A program made the position numbers and the translations under genes. The notes below the pieces were generated by a model, which was given only the letters and a program-made list of their open reading frames with translations, ran no database searches and had not been told where the DNA came from. From Rutstroemia sp. NJR-2017a BVV2 (lineage: Eukaryota > Ascomycota > Leotiomycetes > Helotiales > Rutstroemiaceae): 64,000 bases of DNA. Location of the stretch: contig NJPS01000074.1 of assembly GCA_002946415.1 (NCBI GenBank), forward strand, positions 124,001 through 188,000. Direction: 5' to 3'. Shown piece by piece: positions 55,018 through 64,000 of this stretch (position 1 is its first letter; each line of letters begins with the position of its first letter).

Positions 55018-56151
55018 TCACCTCTCGCTAACGGATGGAATGAAAGGGCAAAAAAATCGATTATTTATAATCTTGGATTTGTAATTTTGCTAGTTATCTA
55101 ATACTTTTTGCTATCTATAGTTGTTTGGAGGGGATCACGGGGAAGTGGTTTTAGGAGGGTGGGAGGATATTTAGAGGCTCTTGTGGGAAGGGAGGAAGGG
55201 ATACGGAATGGGGCGTTAGGGGTTGATGTGTTGTTTGTCTGTCTTGCAGTTGCAGGGACGTGGGAGATCGTATCTGCTGGGGGAATTAGACCTTCTCGGT
55301 AGGTACTGTAGGTATTGGTATAAAATTGGTTCACTTTACTGTTCTTCGCAGATTGTTGTATTTATACATCCATGATAAGCTGCGCGTAGTGCGGGGAAGG
55401 TAGGGCCCTGGTCCTCCCTTACTTACTTGGCAAAACATTCAACTGCTCTCGCATGTCAGCTGATATGGACCACATCCGTAATGCCAATAGTCAGTAGCAG
55501 TAGTAGTTCTTCTGCTCGCTCTCAATTCCGGTGTCAGTCTCATTCTAGGTTTCTTTCCGTAATCGAGGAACCTAGTAAAGCTATATACTGCATATATACC
55601 CTTATGGTATGCTCAAAGTCGGGGTTCTTATCTCGTTATTATTCGTCCGTTGGGCAGGCATCTGCACTACAGCGCAAGCAGTAACGTGGCTTGTTAATAC
55701 CGTGACTACTCATTCATTTGTTTGGCACGTCGTATGGTCGTGCGAATGTATTTCTGGGGCGAGACAAGCTGATATAGGATCTTAATTTAGTCGCCTAGTT
55801 GGGGAAGTGGGAGTAGGAGTGCTGTTATATGTCATACGAAACGTGACCATACCATGTTGGAAGTGAGTGAACACACCCACAGAAGAACGATGCGAGGTTT
55901 CTACTACTGTAACGGGAACATGGATAAACTATAAAGATTGCATCTGTGCATAGCACTGCATACTGAGAAATCTGTAGCGGACATGTATGTATGAATTGCT
56001 ACTAACTATATTGACCCAAAACGCAAATGACTTGTTATAGTTGTCCACCATTCAGGAGTCAGGACGCAAAACTACTGGAAACCTTGAGCTTCAAATACCA
56101 GACGCAGCATTTCTCCCCTTAATTTTACCACATCCAATGTTCATTCCCATC
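55018..56151. other. Right boundary zone of the cassette and intergenic DNA
   Basis: Contains the diverged SRO7 3'-end copy (55133-55346), then ordinary intergenic sequence. No gene is supported. Confidence 0.5.
55133..55346 (+). repeat. SRO7 3'-end direct repeat, copy B (diverged)
   Basis: A direct-orientation copy of the SRO7 terminal codons (GITGKWF-encoding, ending in TAG) plus 3' UTR. It is diverged from copy A mainly by transitions and carries one insertion of about 15 bp. There is no SRO7 coding sequence upstream of it, only the end of the cassette gene. Confidence 0.85.
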
Positions 56152-56349
56152 TCAACGACTGCCGCTATTCGCTTTCTTCTCCTCCTCAGAGTGAGGTGGT
56201 CCCAGAAGAATTGCCTGCTTCTTAGGTTTCCTGTTGAAATTTACCCCGTCTGCCCATTTAATGCTTTGGGGGCGATGCGAGGAGGTAGAAGATGAGCAAC
56301 CGGAATTTTTGTGGTCTTTATCATTCGATCCATGGTGTGTGGATGGCAT
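56152..56349 (-). CDS. Small basic Ser-rich protein, 65 aa (related trio, member 1)
   Basis: The ATG at 56349 gives 65 residues: His/Ser/Lys-rich N-terminus (MPSTHHGSNDKDHKNSG), a core SIKWADGVNFNRKPKKQ, and a charged tail. The frame is open further upstream to 56472, but the internal ATG fits a TATAAAAA box at 56460-56467, about 110 bp upstream. It has no signal peptide. It shares the [IV][KR][WF][AS][DT] core with the two small genes downstream (57177-57407 and 60262-60474). Confidence 0.55.
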   Translation of the reverse strand: MPSTHHGSNDKDHKNSGCSSSTSSHRPQSIKWADGVNFNRKPKKQAILLGPPHSEEEKKANSGSR

Positions 56350-57176
56350 GTTGGAATGGGTGGTGTGGGAAATTGTTTTTAGAAATAAAACGTTGCCACG
56401 GGAGTGTAATGGAGAAATCTGGGGTTGTGACGATTGTTCGAGGAGTTGACGAGGAGGGGTTTTTATACGCATCTAACCAACATTTTTCAAGCATACTTCT
56501 GGAGACTGGAGGGCACTATCCAGTGTCTTCGTGCCTCACTCTCAGGCAACGCGCAGGGTCATAGAATGCGGCTGAAATCCTGGGGTCGGGTAGATAGAGG
56601 GGTTACGTTACTGCTCTGCCTAATATTCTGCAAGACCTTCTAGGCAGCATATATTTGCTTGATTGTTTGTTGGTAGCTGGATGTGGTTAGTGGAGCATTT
56701 GGAATGGTATATATACTCCTTCGGAGAACTGCATAGTTGACGTCTGGACAGGAGATGTGGGATATCTGCTTCATTGGTGGTCATTGAGTGGGTAATCTTA
56801 TATGAAGATGAGATATATACTAGGGAATGGTGACTGCTTGCTGAAACTGATGAGATGGTTTATTTCGATTATGGATTAGGTACCATGGACATGATGGCAG
56901 AGATAATGGAAAAGCTGAAACTCGAAATAACAAGGTGTAGAGAAGTGCTTTTGGTGTGATTGAAGTTGGACATGATATATTTTCAAAAATAAATCTGATC
57001 AATTCGATATAAACTCAAATACCAACAAACCCAAGCGAAGAACTAACATCAGCAGAGCAGCTCTAAATGACAAAAAGACAATCTATCAAACGCCTAGACT
57101 CCCAAGCTTCCTCACGTTCTCTCCGAACCACCCCTGTCACCCTGTGAATCTCCCAAATAGATCGTGTATCTTATGC
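56350..57176. other. Intergenic region
   Basis: Promoter of the 65-residue gene followed by AT-rich spacer. Nothing else is recognised. Confidence 0.5.
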
Positions 57177-57407
57177 TTACTTGCTGCCCGATTTACGATT
57201 TCCAGATTTAAGTTTTGCTTTGGATGCCAAAGGTTCGATGTAGCTATAGCTGGGCCCATTCGGATCCTTCTTCTGCGACTCTGTAGAGAAACGGACCTTA
57301 CCTTCACTTCGAGGCTTTGGGTCGACGTAACGGGGTGTATAGCCGCCAGTGTTTTGACTGCTGGATTTCGTGTGTCCGGAACTGCTGCCTGTGCTAGAAC
57401 CCGGCAT
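57177..57407 (-). CDS. Small basic Ser-rich protein, 76 aa (related trio, member 2)
   Basis: A single-exon 76-residue ORF: Ser/Gly/Thr-rich start (MPGSSTGSSSGHTKSSSQNT), core EGKVRFSTESQKKDPNG, and a Lys-rich end (AKLKSGNRKSGSK). TATATAA lies at 57549-57555 on the minus strand, about 140 bp upstream. It has no cysteines or membrane segment. The layout matches its two neighbours: disordered Ser-rich N-terminus, short hydrophobic-basic core, basic tail. Confidence 0.6.
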   Translation of the reverse strand: MPGSSTGSSSGHTKSSSQNTGGYTPRYVDPKPRSEGKVRFSTESQKKDPNGPSYSYIEPLASKAKLKSGNRKSGSK

Positions 57408-58256
57408 TTTGTAGGGCGGATTTGGTGAAGGGGAATCTTTGGATGCTAGTGGGATGAACGGGTGGCTATACTGATGAGCTGACGAGACTCGGATTGTGAT
57501 GTGAATGGAGATTGTTGTGGATGATAGTTACGAGGGTTAATCATGAAGTTATATACTCTGCAAGAATCAATGACGTGCTTTGTGACGAAAAAAATAGAAA
57601 CCTCCATGCTTAACAAGGAAATCTTGTAGAAGATTCGACGGGCAGGTCAACCTTGCCTATAGGATGGACGGTAGACCTAAGTTTAACTCAGTTTCTTTAA
57701 CAGTGTCCGTTTTTGTGGCCAGAAACAGAAGTTTAAACATAGTAAGTATACGGGGCAGCGAATAAGAATAAATTTTAGATAATCTTAACGCCGAAAATTA
57801 GGTGAGGATGAATTGGATGTGGAAGGCCTCGACTATGCCATCAAATCATAATTCATCTAATGGGCGTTGAAACGGTCACACCAGCACCCAGACCCAGATC
57901 GAGGGCAGATGGATCGTGGAAGCCACATTCCATCACCAATTCTTGCCCGATCCTTGCTGAAAAGTTTTTTCTTGGCCGTGCTTAAAGGTCGGCTTTTCTG
58001 GCCGTTATTTCCTTTACTGGTCATTTTGGGATATCTGACGTAGCATTATTGGGGTTTGGTAGCAGGAAGGAAGAAAGGAAGGATGGTTGGGTTCTGCTGC
58101 GAGATGTAATTAAGTTTTAGTAAATTAGCGGCGCGTCACGAGTAACTGGTGCTCAAAGCTAGCGGATAATATGTAAATAATAAGGATTACCGAACTCGGA
58201 ATGGTTGCGAAGCTGCTGCTGTGAGGTTTTACAAGCGCTCAAGGGCACTTATATAT
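57408..58256. other. Intergenic region
   Basis: Promoter of the 76-residue gene and spacer up to the second MITE. No gene is seen. Confidence 0.5.
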
Positions 58257-58438
58257 CACCATGGGGTGTACTAACTACCGGACCAACTTCTGATTGTTTA
58301 AGTAATATCTGAACATTATGAACTAATATACACTTAAGTACAATTATATATCTGGTTGTTTAAATGAAATTTAGACATCGAGAATATCGAAGGTTTGAAG
58401 TTGGTCGGATAGTTAGTACACGGTACACCCCCTGGTGT
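58257..58438 (-). mobile_element. MITE copy 2 (182 bp), opposite orientation
   Basis: The reverse complement aligns end to end with the element at 19079-19249. Termini are CACCA(G/T)GGGGTGTAC..., with CTAACTA and GACCAACTTC inside. One terminal repeat carries a 7-bp internal duplication (GTGTACC). The 3-bp sequence TAT flanks both ends (58254-58256 and 58439-58441), a probable target-site duplication of the same length as in copy 1. It is non-coding. Confidence 0.88.
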
Positions 58439-60261
58439 ATGTAGGACCTACTGCAAGCATAAGAGGTTTGCAAGATCATACTATGAACGACTTTCAACAG
58501 CGTTGGCATTCAGCTGCTGCACTGCCGGCGAAACGATAGTGGTAAACGCCAAAATGTCGATGCAATCATGCAGACAAGCTGCATAAAGTCCTCCCGCCAA
58601 ATTTCGACCTGATGCCGTTCTCAATAAAACACTGCTGAGTATCGAGGTCAAGAGTATCAGTTTTGATGGGCTCAACTCGATAAGCATCTATATATGCAAC
58701 GGAAAAGGAGGTGCGAAAACTTGAACTGGACCGTTGAAGGCCATGAAGTCGTCGGCACGTAGGTATTAACTGCACGATGAGTATGCTCTTTAGTCGGAAT
58801 AGCTATGGTTGCGTCACGATGGCACAACTGCTTCCGGTGGAAGGACCTCAAATGCTAACAGACATGTCCGCTTTCTTCACGCACATAACCCGCGCAAGCA
58901 ATTAGGCGAACATAACGCAGACACAGTATTACCACATAACTCAAGTTGAAGCAGAAACCCAAAAAAAAATTTGAGTTAATCCTCCATCCTGTAAGTCCGA
59001 TCTTCAATACCGATGCGCATCTTCTCATGCCCATTCTCATCCGCCGAGAAACGAATTGACCAGGCCGGCAGTGAACTGAAGAGGATATGCATAGCCCAGC
59101 TCAGAATGTCCCAGGACAAGATCCAACTGCATATCCTCGGTGCCTATTCTAGCTGCTGCCTGTCTCTAGGTACATGACCAGCAATGTTGTTTGCGGATGA
59201 AGGCCAACAAGCTGGCCGACAATAGCGACTAACTAGGCAACCAAGTGCAGAACCAACGAGACGCCAAATATTGCCAACTTGGGAACCGGTGAATCATTTC
59301 CACATATCTATCATGAACCCCTGAGATATCTGGTCATCGTAAAATACGGTTCTTTGTCTCTCGAGCTTCCAGTCCCTACAATGTACTGAATTGTGTACCA
59401 GATATTAGGCAAAACCAACCAACCCCGCCTAGCGTCGCAAACTGGCAGACGAAGGTCATCACTTGCTATGCCGTTTTACTTGTCTATGATCGAGAGTATA
59501 TCTCCGGAAATTCAAAACAGACGCTTGTCTATCCTTCACATCCTGAGTGTAAGTTACCAACATCCCCAACAACTTTCTGCAACTTTGCCAGAGCCTCAAA
59601 ATCCAAAATCCAACAACTCCACATCAGAGACCCGTGCCTCGACCCTCAACTACAGAAATAGTTTTTGTTGTCAGATTTACCTACGAACTGGCCACAACAG
59701 GTAGCCGATGACATCGGCCCCCTACCTAAGACGGCTTCTCGGCCCCAAAATAACAGGTCGACCTTCCCGTCCCACAACTAATTATAGTGGATGTAGACCG
59801 CAAGTGCCGACACTCGGCAGTCACAAGGACGTTTAATTGACCGCATATGTAACTTGCGACTCATTCTTGTGGCTTACCACATGCACTGCTTAGCGGAAGA
59901 CCGGTTTTCTGTATCCTCATTCGCAGTGCATACTAGGGAGACCGAGAGCTGTTCGACTTTCATAACTTCCAGCCCGTCTGGCAGGCTTATTGCAACCGCT
60001 GATTTTGAAGTGCTGATATTGTATGGAAAATGAGCTATGTGTTTTAGTAATACCAACAGTGACGGTAAGGGTGGCTGCGATGAGTGATCTGGGCTGTGGA
60101 AAAGATATATAACATGTACAGTGGATGCTTCATCTTGTTTGAAGCACACCATCACAATAGAACACCACGACAATAACACACTACAACAATAATCGACTAA
60201 CCTCAAACTCAAGAAGAACACTACAACTGCCTAAAAAGAAAAACAGTTACTTACCACCAAG
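58439..60261. other. Intergenic region, 1.8 kb
   Basis: No supported gene. Frames such as 58481-58687 and 59393-59704 lack convincing coding character. The last 160 bp is the promoter and CA-rich leader of the next small gene, with TATATAA at 60106-60112. Confidence 0.5.
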
Positions 60262-60474
60262 ATGTCAAGATCGGGGGCAGACGGTCAAAAGCGCAAGAGG
60301 AGTCCGAGTAGAGAGAGAGAACCCGTGAAATCATCAGTAGCCGGCACTACTGACGCCACCAAATCCAACCCCAAACCCAACCCCAAATCTGTAAAATTTG
60401 CCGACGAAGACGTTATCATCCCCAACACAAAACCAGAGACTCAACGTAAACAAAGGAAGGACAGGAAGGTTTAG
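60262..60474 (+). CDS. Small basic Ser-rich protein, 70 aa (related trio, member 3)
   Basis: A 70-residue ORF preceded by a CA-rich leader and TATATAA about 150 bp upstream. It begins MSRSGADGQKRKRSPSRERE, with a basic nuclear-localisation-like cluster. The core is PKSVKFADEDVIIPN and the end is KQRKDRKV. The core resembles SIKWADGV and GKVRFSTE of the two neighbouring small genes. Function is unknown. Confidence 0.6.
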   Translation: MSRSGADGQKRKRSPSREREPVKSSVAGTTDATKSNPKPNPKSVKFADEDVIIPNTKPETQRKQRKDRKV

Positions 60475-61169
60475 CGACCAACGACTATTTCATAACAGGA
60501 TTTGTGTGGGGTTGGGGAGTTGGAGTTTACAGATGGGTTATACGGGAACATGCGCATTACAGGCAGTGCACTTGCAGGCGTTATATAGGAGTACTGGAGT
60601 TATAAGAATATCTCAAGAGCAATAGCGATCTATAGCTAAAAGAGAATCAAGACAATTTCACACAACGAGAATGAGGGTACTCAAACATCGATCCAGTGTA
60701 AAATTGTTCACGTGATCGCATTACACTTTGTACCTCCAACTTATATTCAAGTATCAAAAAGATATAATGGGAAATTGGGCAGTGGTAGTGGTGAGTAGGG
60801 GGGAAAACGAGGGACTTAGATAACCCAGAGAAAGACAGAAGAAACCAAGTGGATCTGGTAAGTCCAGCCGCGGAAAGGCGCTCGCTAAAGTTAAGGGTAG
60901 GAAGGACGTTGCTGTGTAGGTGGGTATGGTGAATAATTTATAATATTCAAGGCGCAGATCCTTGTGCTGCACCTCGACCGTCACAAGATATGATTGCTCT
61001 ACTAGGAGCTGCTGTGTAAATATATTGACAAGACTGCATATGACATCATTATCTACTTTGATACCCTCGTATAATCATCATGTAACCATCTTAACGTTGC
61101 GCTCTTCTGTAACCATATCAAAACTCACCCGCCGAAAATCTAAATAAATATGCTGCCCCCAGTATACAA
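60475..61169. other. Intergenic region between convergent genes
   Basis: 3' flanks of the 70-residue gene (plus) and ASF1 (minus). No gene is seen. Confidence 0.5.
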
Positions 61170-62209
61170 TTAGTGAGCCATAACCTCGTCAACTTGATGT
61201 GCGACACCGGACTTGTCCACTGCCTTGTCATTGTCAACACCATCCATCTCCATAGCATCATCTCCGTCGGCTTCTTCTTCCTCAGCTTCCTCGTCTTCAC
61301 TACCACTGCTCTCGGCCTCAAGATCTTCGCTTCCATCATCTGATTCTTCAGCAGCAGCGCCTTCACCTTCAGCACCAGCCATTTCTGAGTCCTGTTGCAT
61401 AGCATCAGGATCAACAGCGGCAGCTTCTTCTCCCTCGAGCTCTTCTTCATCCTCTTCCTCGGCTTCTTCAGCGCCGTATTCTTCTCCATCTGCTACCAAA
61501 TCAGCTTCTGGTTGATCGGGTGGGTATTCGGCAGGTGCTGAGGCATCAGAGTCCCTAGACCAGAACTGTTAGTGCGCTGGCGCATTTTCAACTTTGTTTT
61601 TTTGGTGACTTACCATTTGATGGCAAATCTTGTGACACGGGGCTTTTCCGCGAGAACGTTTCTTCTAACTCGGTCGAGAAGTGGCTTGGCAGGCGGGTCG
61701 GCATTTAATTCTTCAGAGTCGTATTCATTGTTCACATAGTATCCTACTCGAACGAATTCCCGGCCATCGTACGCACATGTAAGGAGGATGACAGTAACAC
61801 CGAGGATTTCTGCATCGGGAATTCGTTTGGTGTCTGGGGCATCTGCCTCGAACAGGAACTTGTTTACGCCGACAGGAATAGGGCCGACAAGCAGGGAATC
61901 GAGTTCTTGATCATGCTCATCGCTAAAACTATTAGTCTTGTAGCCAGAATATCTTTCAACGGGGTGAGGACTTACGACGTGGCAGATCCAACATAGGTCA
62001 ACTTCCATTCGAGATCTACAGCGAAGAAAAGAGATTAGCAGCTGAGGGTAATTGTAGGAAAGGTAGCTTTTTTTCTGTAGCAAGAATAATAACGACGCAC
62101 CTTTCTGCAGAGCTTCGAGACATTCGAAAGTAATTTCAAATTTGTATGGATCACCAAATTTGGCTGGGTTGTTAAGGACATTAACACCTAGAAGAGAGAC
62201 AACAGACAT
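61170..62209 (-). CDS. ASF1: Histone H3-H4 chaperone Asf1, 280 aa
   Basis: Four exons on the minus strand, 62209-62101, 62015-61976, 61922-61614 and 61554-61170, encode 280 residues. The first roughly 155 residues form the conserved Asf1 immunoglobulin-like core: [91 protein letters not shown] and [10 protein letters not shown]. The C-terminal tail of about 125 residues is extremely acidic (Glu/Asp/Ser), as in other fungal Asf1 proteins. The protein binds H3-H4 dimers and hands them to CAF-1, HIR or the Rtt109 acetylation pathway in the nucleus (family knowledge). It shares a 670-bp divergent promoter with RNA14. Confidence 0.97.
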
Positions 62210-62879
62210 TCTGAAGTTTGTATGTAGTATTCGGTTGAGGTATGGACGGAAGCAAGATCCAAAAGTGACTTTGTAGACGTTATAACCAAAAGCGTAGCTT
62301 CGTTATAGTCGTCGGCGTCGTTGTGATTGTTTGAAGTGGAGAGGTTTGGAGATAAATGGTACAGAGATCGTGGAGGGACAAAAGTTGAGAGTCCACAGTT
62401 GACAAGTTAAATGAAATTCGTTTCTAGAGGGACGGATGGGGAGCGTGGGAAGGCAGAAACGCGTTGATCGCGTTAGACCGCGATTTCCACTTTAGCAAAA
62501 CACGCTAAACTCATAACGGCATAACGCCAAAAGTCAATTTCTCTGGCAAGCTTTCGAGGCGTGAAAGTTTGGAAGTTTGAAAGAGCTTCCAATTCCTTTG
62601 TAAGAGCTTTCCCTTGATGAATTCTTCTTGAAGCGCCAACAACAATTGCCATCACGACAATTTCTTCTTTTAGTTCTCTTTGTCCCGTCGTAGCGGTTAC
62701 TTCTTAATATTTTCCAACTCCGTACTGTTGTGATTCCCAAGGCAAGCTACTTGTTCAAGCGTTTTAGCAGACCCGGCGTCATTAACAAACTTCAGCCTTT
62801 CTTCCGCTACTTCCATTGATCGAAAGAATCTCTTTTCTGCAGACGCGCATCACCAGCAACGAGAGGAAACATCATCAAC
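62210..62879. other. Divergent promoter of ASF1 and RNA14
   Basis: 670 bp between the two start codons. No TATA box is evident, as expected for housekeeping genes. Confidence 0.6.
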
Positions 62880-64000
62880 ATGGCGGAGGAAGATGCAGAG
62901 ATAGCTCTTTTACATCAATTACAAGCCGGACAAGAGGCGACGGCATGGGGTGTTGGAGAAGATGGACAGACGGAGGGCGAGCTACCTTCAAATACAGAAG
63001 ATAACAACGAACATGTCAAGAAAGATTCAGTTACAGATGATCCATCCATTCGTGCTTTGTCTCATTCCGACGCGGCTGGTGCTTCTGAGAACGGCGTATA
63101 TTCCCCAGTTCCTGTCGCAGCCGTACCCGCAGTTACCATGATCGCAGAACAAGACCAGTCGAGGTCTAGCTCTCAAACCTCCATGCGCAAGCCTAAAACT
63201 GTCGGCGGGTTTTTAGCAGATGATTCCGATGAGGAGAATGATGACTCTGCGTCTACAGCAGCTGCGACTGGTTCTTTACCGTTACCGGCTTCTGATAACC
63301 CCAAACGATCAATTTCCCCTTCCCATTTGCAAACTTCTGTTACTCAGCAGGACTTGCCTCTCATGATGGAGAATCAAGCTGATCTCAAGACGAATGGTCC
63401 AGCTTCAACTCCTGTTTCCGTGACTGCAAGCAATGTTGGGACCCCGATTGAACAAGCACCGGTGCAAGTGCCCGCTTCGACAACTGCAACGCAAAATGTG
63501 TCTGGCCCAAAAGCTCGTCTCCCTCATGACAAGACTGGCATACTTGAGGACAGAATAAAGGAAGACCCGCGAGGCGACATTGAGGCTTGGCTTTCTCTTA
63601 TTAGTGAACATCGGAAGCGCAATAAGCTGGACGATGCCAGAGCAGTGTACGAAAGATTTCTAAAAGTCTTCCCGCACGCTGTAAGTCTTCCGCAATTGAT
63701 ACAAGGGACTTTTACTAATAATAAACAGGCAGAGATTTGGGTCGCCTATACCGAGATGGAGCTAGAATTCGAGAATTTTACTGCTGCGGAGCAGATTTTT
63801 GGCAAATCATTGTTGACCGTTCCGAATATTCAGCTGTGGTCCGTCTACCTCAACTATATTCGAAGAATGAACGATCTAACCAGTGACATTACTGGAAATG
63901 CGCGCGCGACAGTATCTCAGGCATACGATTTTGTTCTTGCGAACATTGGCATTGATAGAGACTCGGGCAGGATATGGCAGGAATACATACAGTTCATACG
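62880..64000 (+). CDS. RNA14: mRNA 3'-end-processing protein Rna14/CstF-77 (partial)
   Basis: Exon 1, 62880-63680, encodes 267 residues; a 48-nt intron (63681-63728) follows, and exon 2 continues past the window edge. The N-terminal 200 residues are a disordered acidic and Ser/Thr-rich extension. The HAT-repeat region then begins: DRIKEDPRGDIEAWLSLISE, DDARAVYERFLKVFPHA, AEIWVAYTEMELEFENFTAAEQIF, LWSVYLNYIRRMND. These are diagnostic of Rna14/CstF-77, a scaffold of cleavage factor IA in polyadenylation. The long N-terminal extension is typical of filamentous fungi. Confidence 0.93.
   Translation, partial: MAEEDAEIALLHQLQAGQEATAWGVGEDGQTEGELPSNTEDNNEHVKKDSVTDDPSIRALSHSDAAGASENGVYSPVPVAAVPAVTMIAEQDQSRSSSQTSMRKPKTVGGFLADDSDEENDDSASTAAATGSLPLPASDNPKRSISPSHLQTSVTQQDLPLMMENQADLKTNGPASTPVSVTASNVGTPIEQAPVQVPASTTATQNVSGPKARLPHDKTGILEDRIKEDPRGDIEAWLSLISEHRKRNKLDDARAVYERFLKVFPHAVSLPQLIQGTFTNNKQAEIWVAYTEMELEFENFTAAEQIFGKSLLTVPNIQLWSVYLNYIRRMNDLTSDITGNARATVSQAYDFVLANIGIDRDSGRIWQEYIQFI

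Noticed and set aside
42960..55080. Terminal inverted repeats at the cassette edges
   Set aside because: AAAATCGAT occurs near both edges but in the same orientation and within AT-rich DNA; the match is too short to define element ends.
59393..59704. 103-codon plus-strand frame beginning MYQILGKTNQ
   Set aside because: Looks faintly like an F-box start (IESISPEI) with a GTAAGT nearby, but no second exon could be joined.

Overview
The window is nuclear DNA from a filamentous ascomycete (Pezizomycotina). Genes carry short introns of about 45 to 85 nt with GTRNGT donors, CTAAC/CTGAC-type branch sites and CAG/TAG acceptors. Intergenic spacers are long, and the housekeeping genes are fungal: arginase, SRO7, ASF1, RNA14, an AMSH/Sst2 deubiquitinase and a PP28-domain protein. 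A Leotiomycete such as a Sclerotiniaceae relative is my best guess, but that is inference. No bacterial operons, CRISPR arrays, rRNA or convincing tRNA genes are present. All exon models were read by hand and checked for frame continuity.

Layout. 1-1187: 5' part of a disordered protein gene (minus). 2570-5705: arginase and a four-helix membrane protein (plus). 7122-9492: a 16-cysteine secreted protein and an 86-residue hydrophilic protein (both minus). 9983-11132: a basic low-complexity gene with two compensating frame changes. 13338-18939: a patch with a secondary-metabolism flavour, holding a 2-oxoglutarate/Fe(II) oxygenase, a berberine-bridge-type FAD oxidase with a 12-nt micro-exon, a small membrane ORF and a truncated methyltransferase relic; a 171-bp MITE follows. 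20084-24887: an AT-hook protein with a mitochondrial Mtf1/rRNA-dimethylase-like domain, and the JAMM deubiquitinase. 26838-38893: a small spliced ORF, a Ser/Arg/Pro-rich protein, a CorA-like Mg2+ channel, the PP28 protein and a small CxxC protein. 39461-42556: SRO7.

42983-55017 is the most unusual part. It holds three large genes that look like a bacterial-type cassette. Two are uninterrupted minus-strand ORFs (599 and 920 residues) of unknown function. The third is a divergently transcribed, very large metallo-beta-lactamase-fold plus DUF6603-like gene on the plus strand. This third gene is broken by several single-base frameshifts and three in-frame TAG/TAA codons, yet it carries a canonical fungal intron near its 3' end. 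The block is flanked by a direct repeat of the end of SRO7 (last codons plus 3' UTR): the working copy is at 42535-42733 and a diverged copy at 55133-55346. This suggests the cassette was inserted at, or travelled with, the 3' end of SRO7.

56152-60474 holds three small basic TATA-promoter genes sharing a short [IV]-[KR]-[WF]-[AS]-[DT] core, and a second, oppositely oriented MITE copy. The window ends with the divergent pair ASF1 (minus) and RNA14 (plus, running off the edge).
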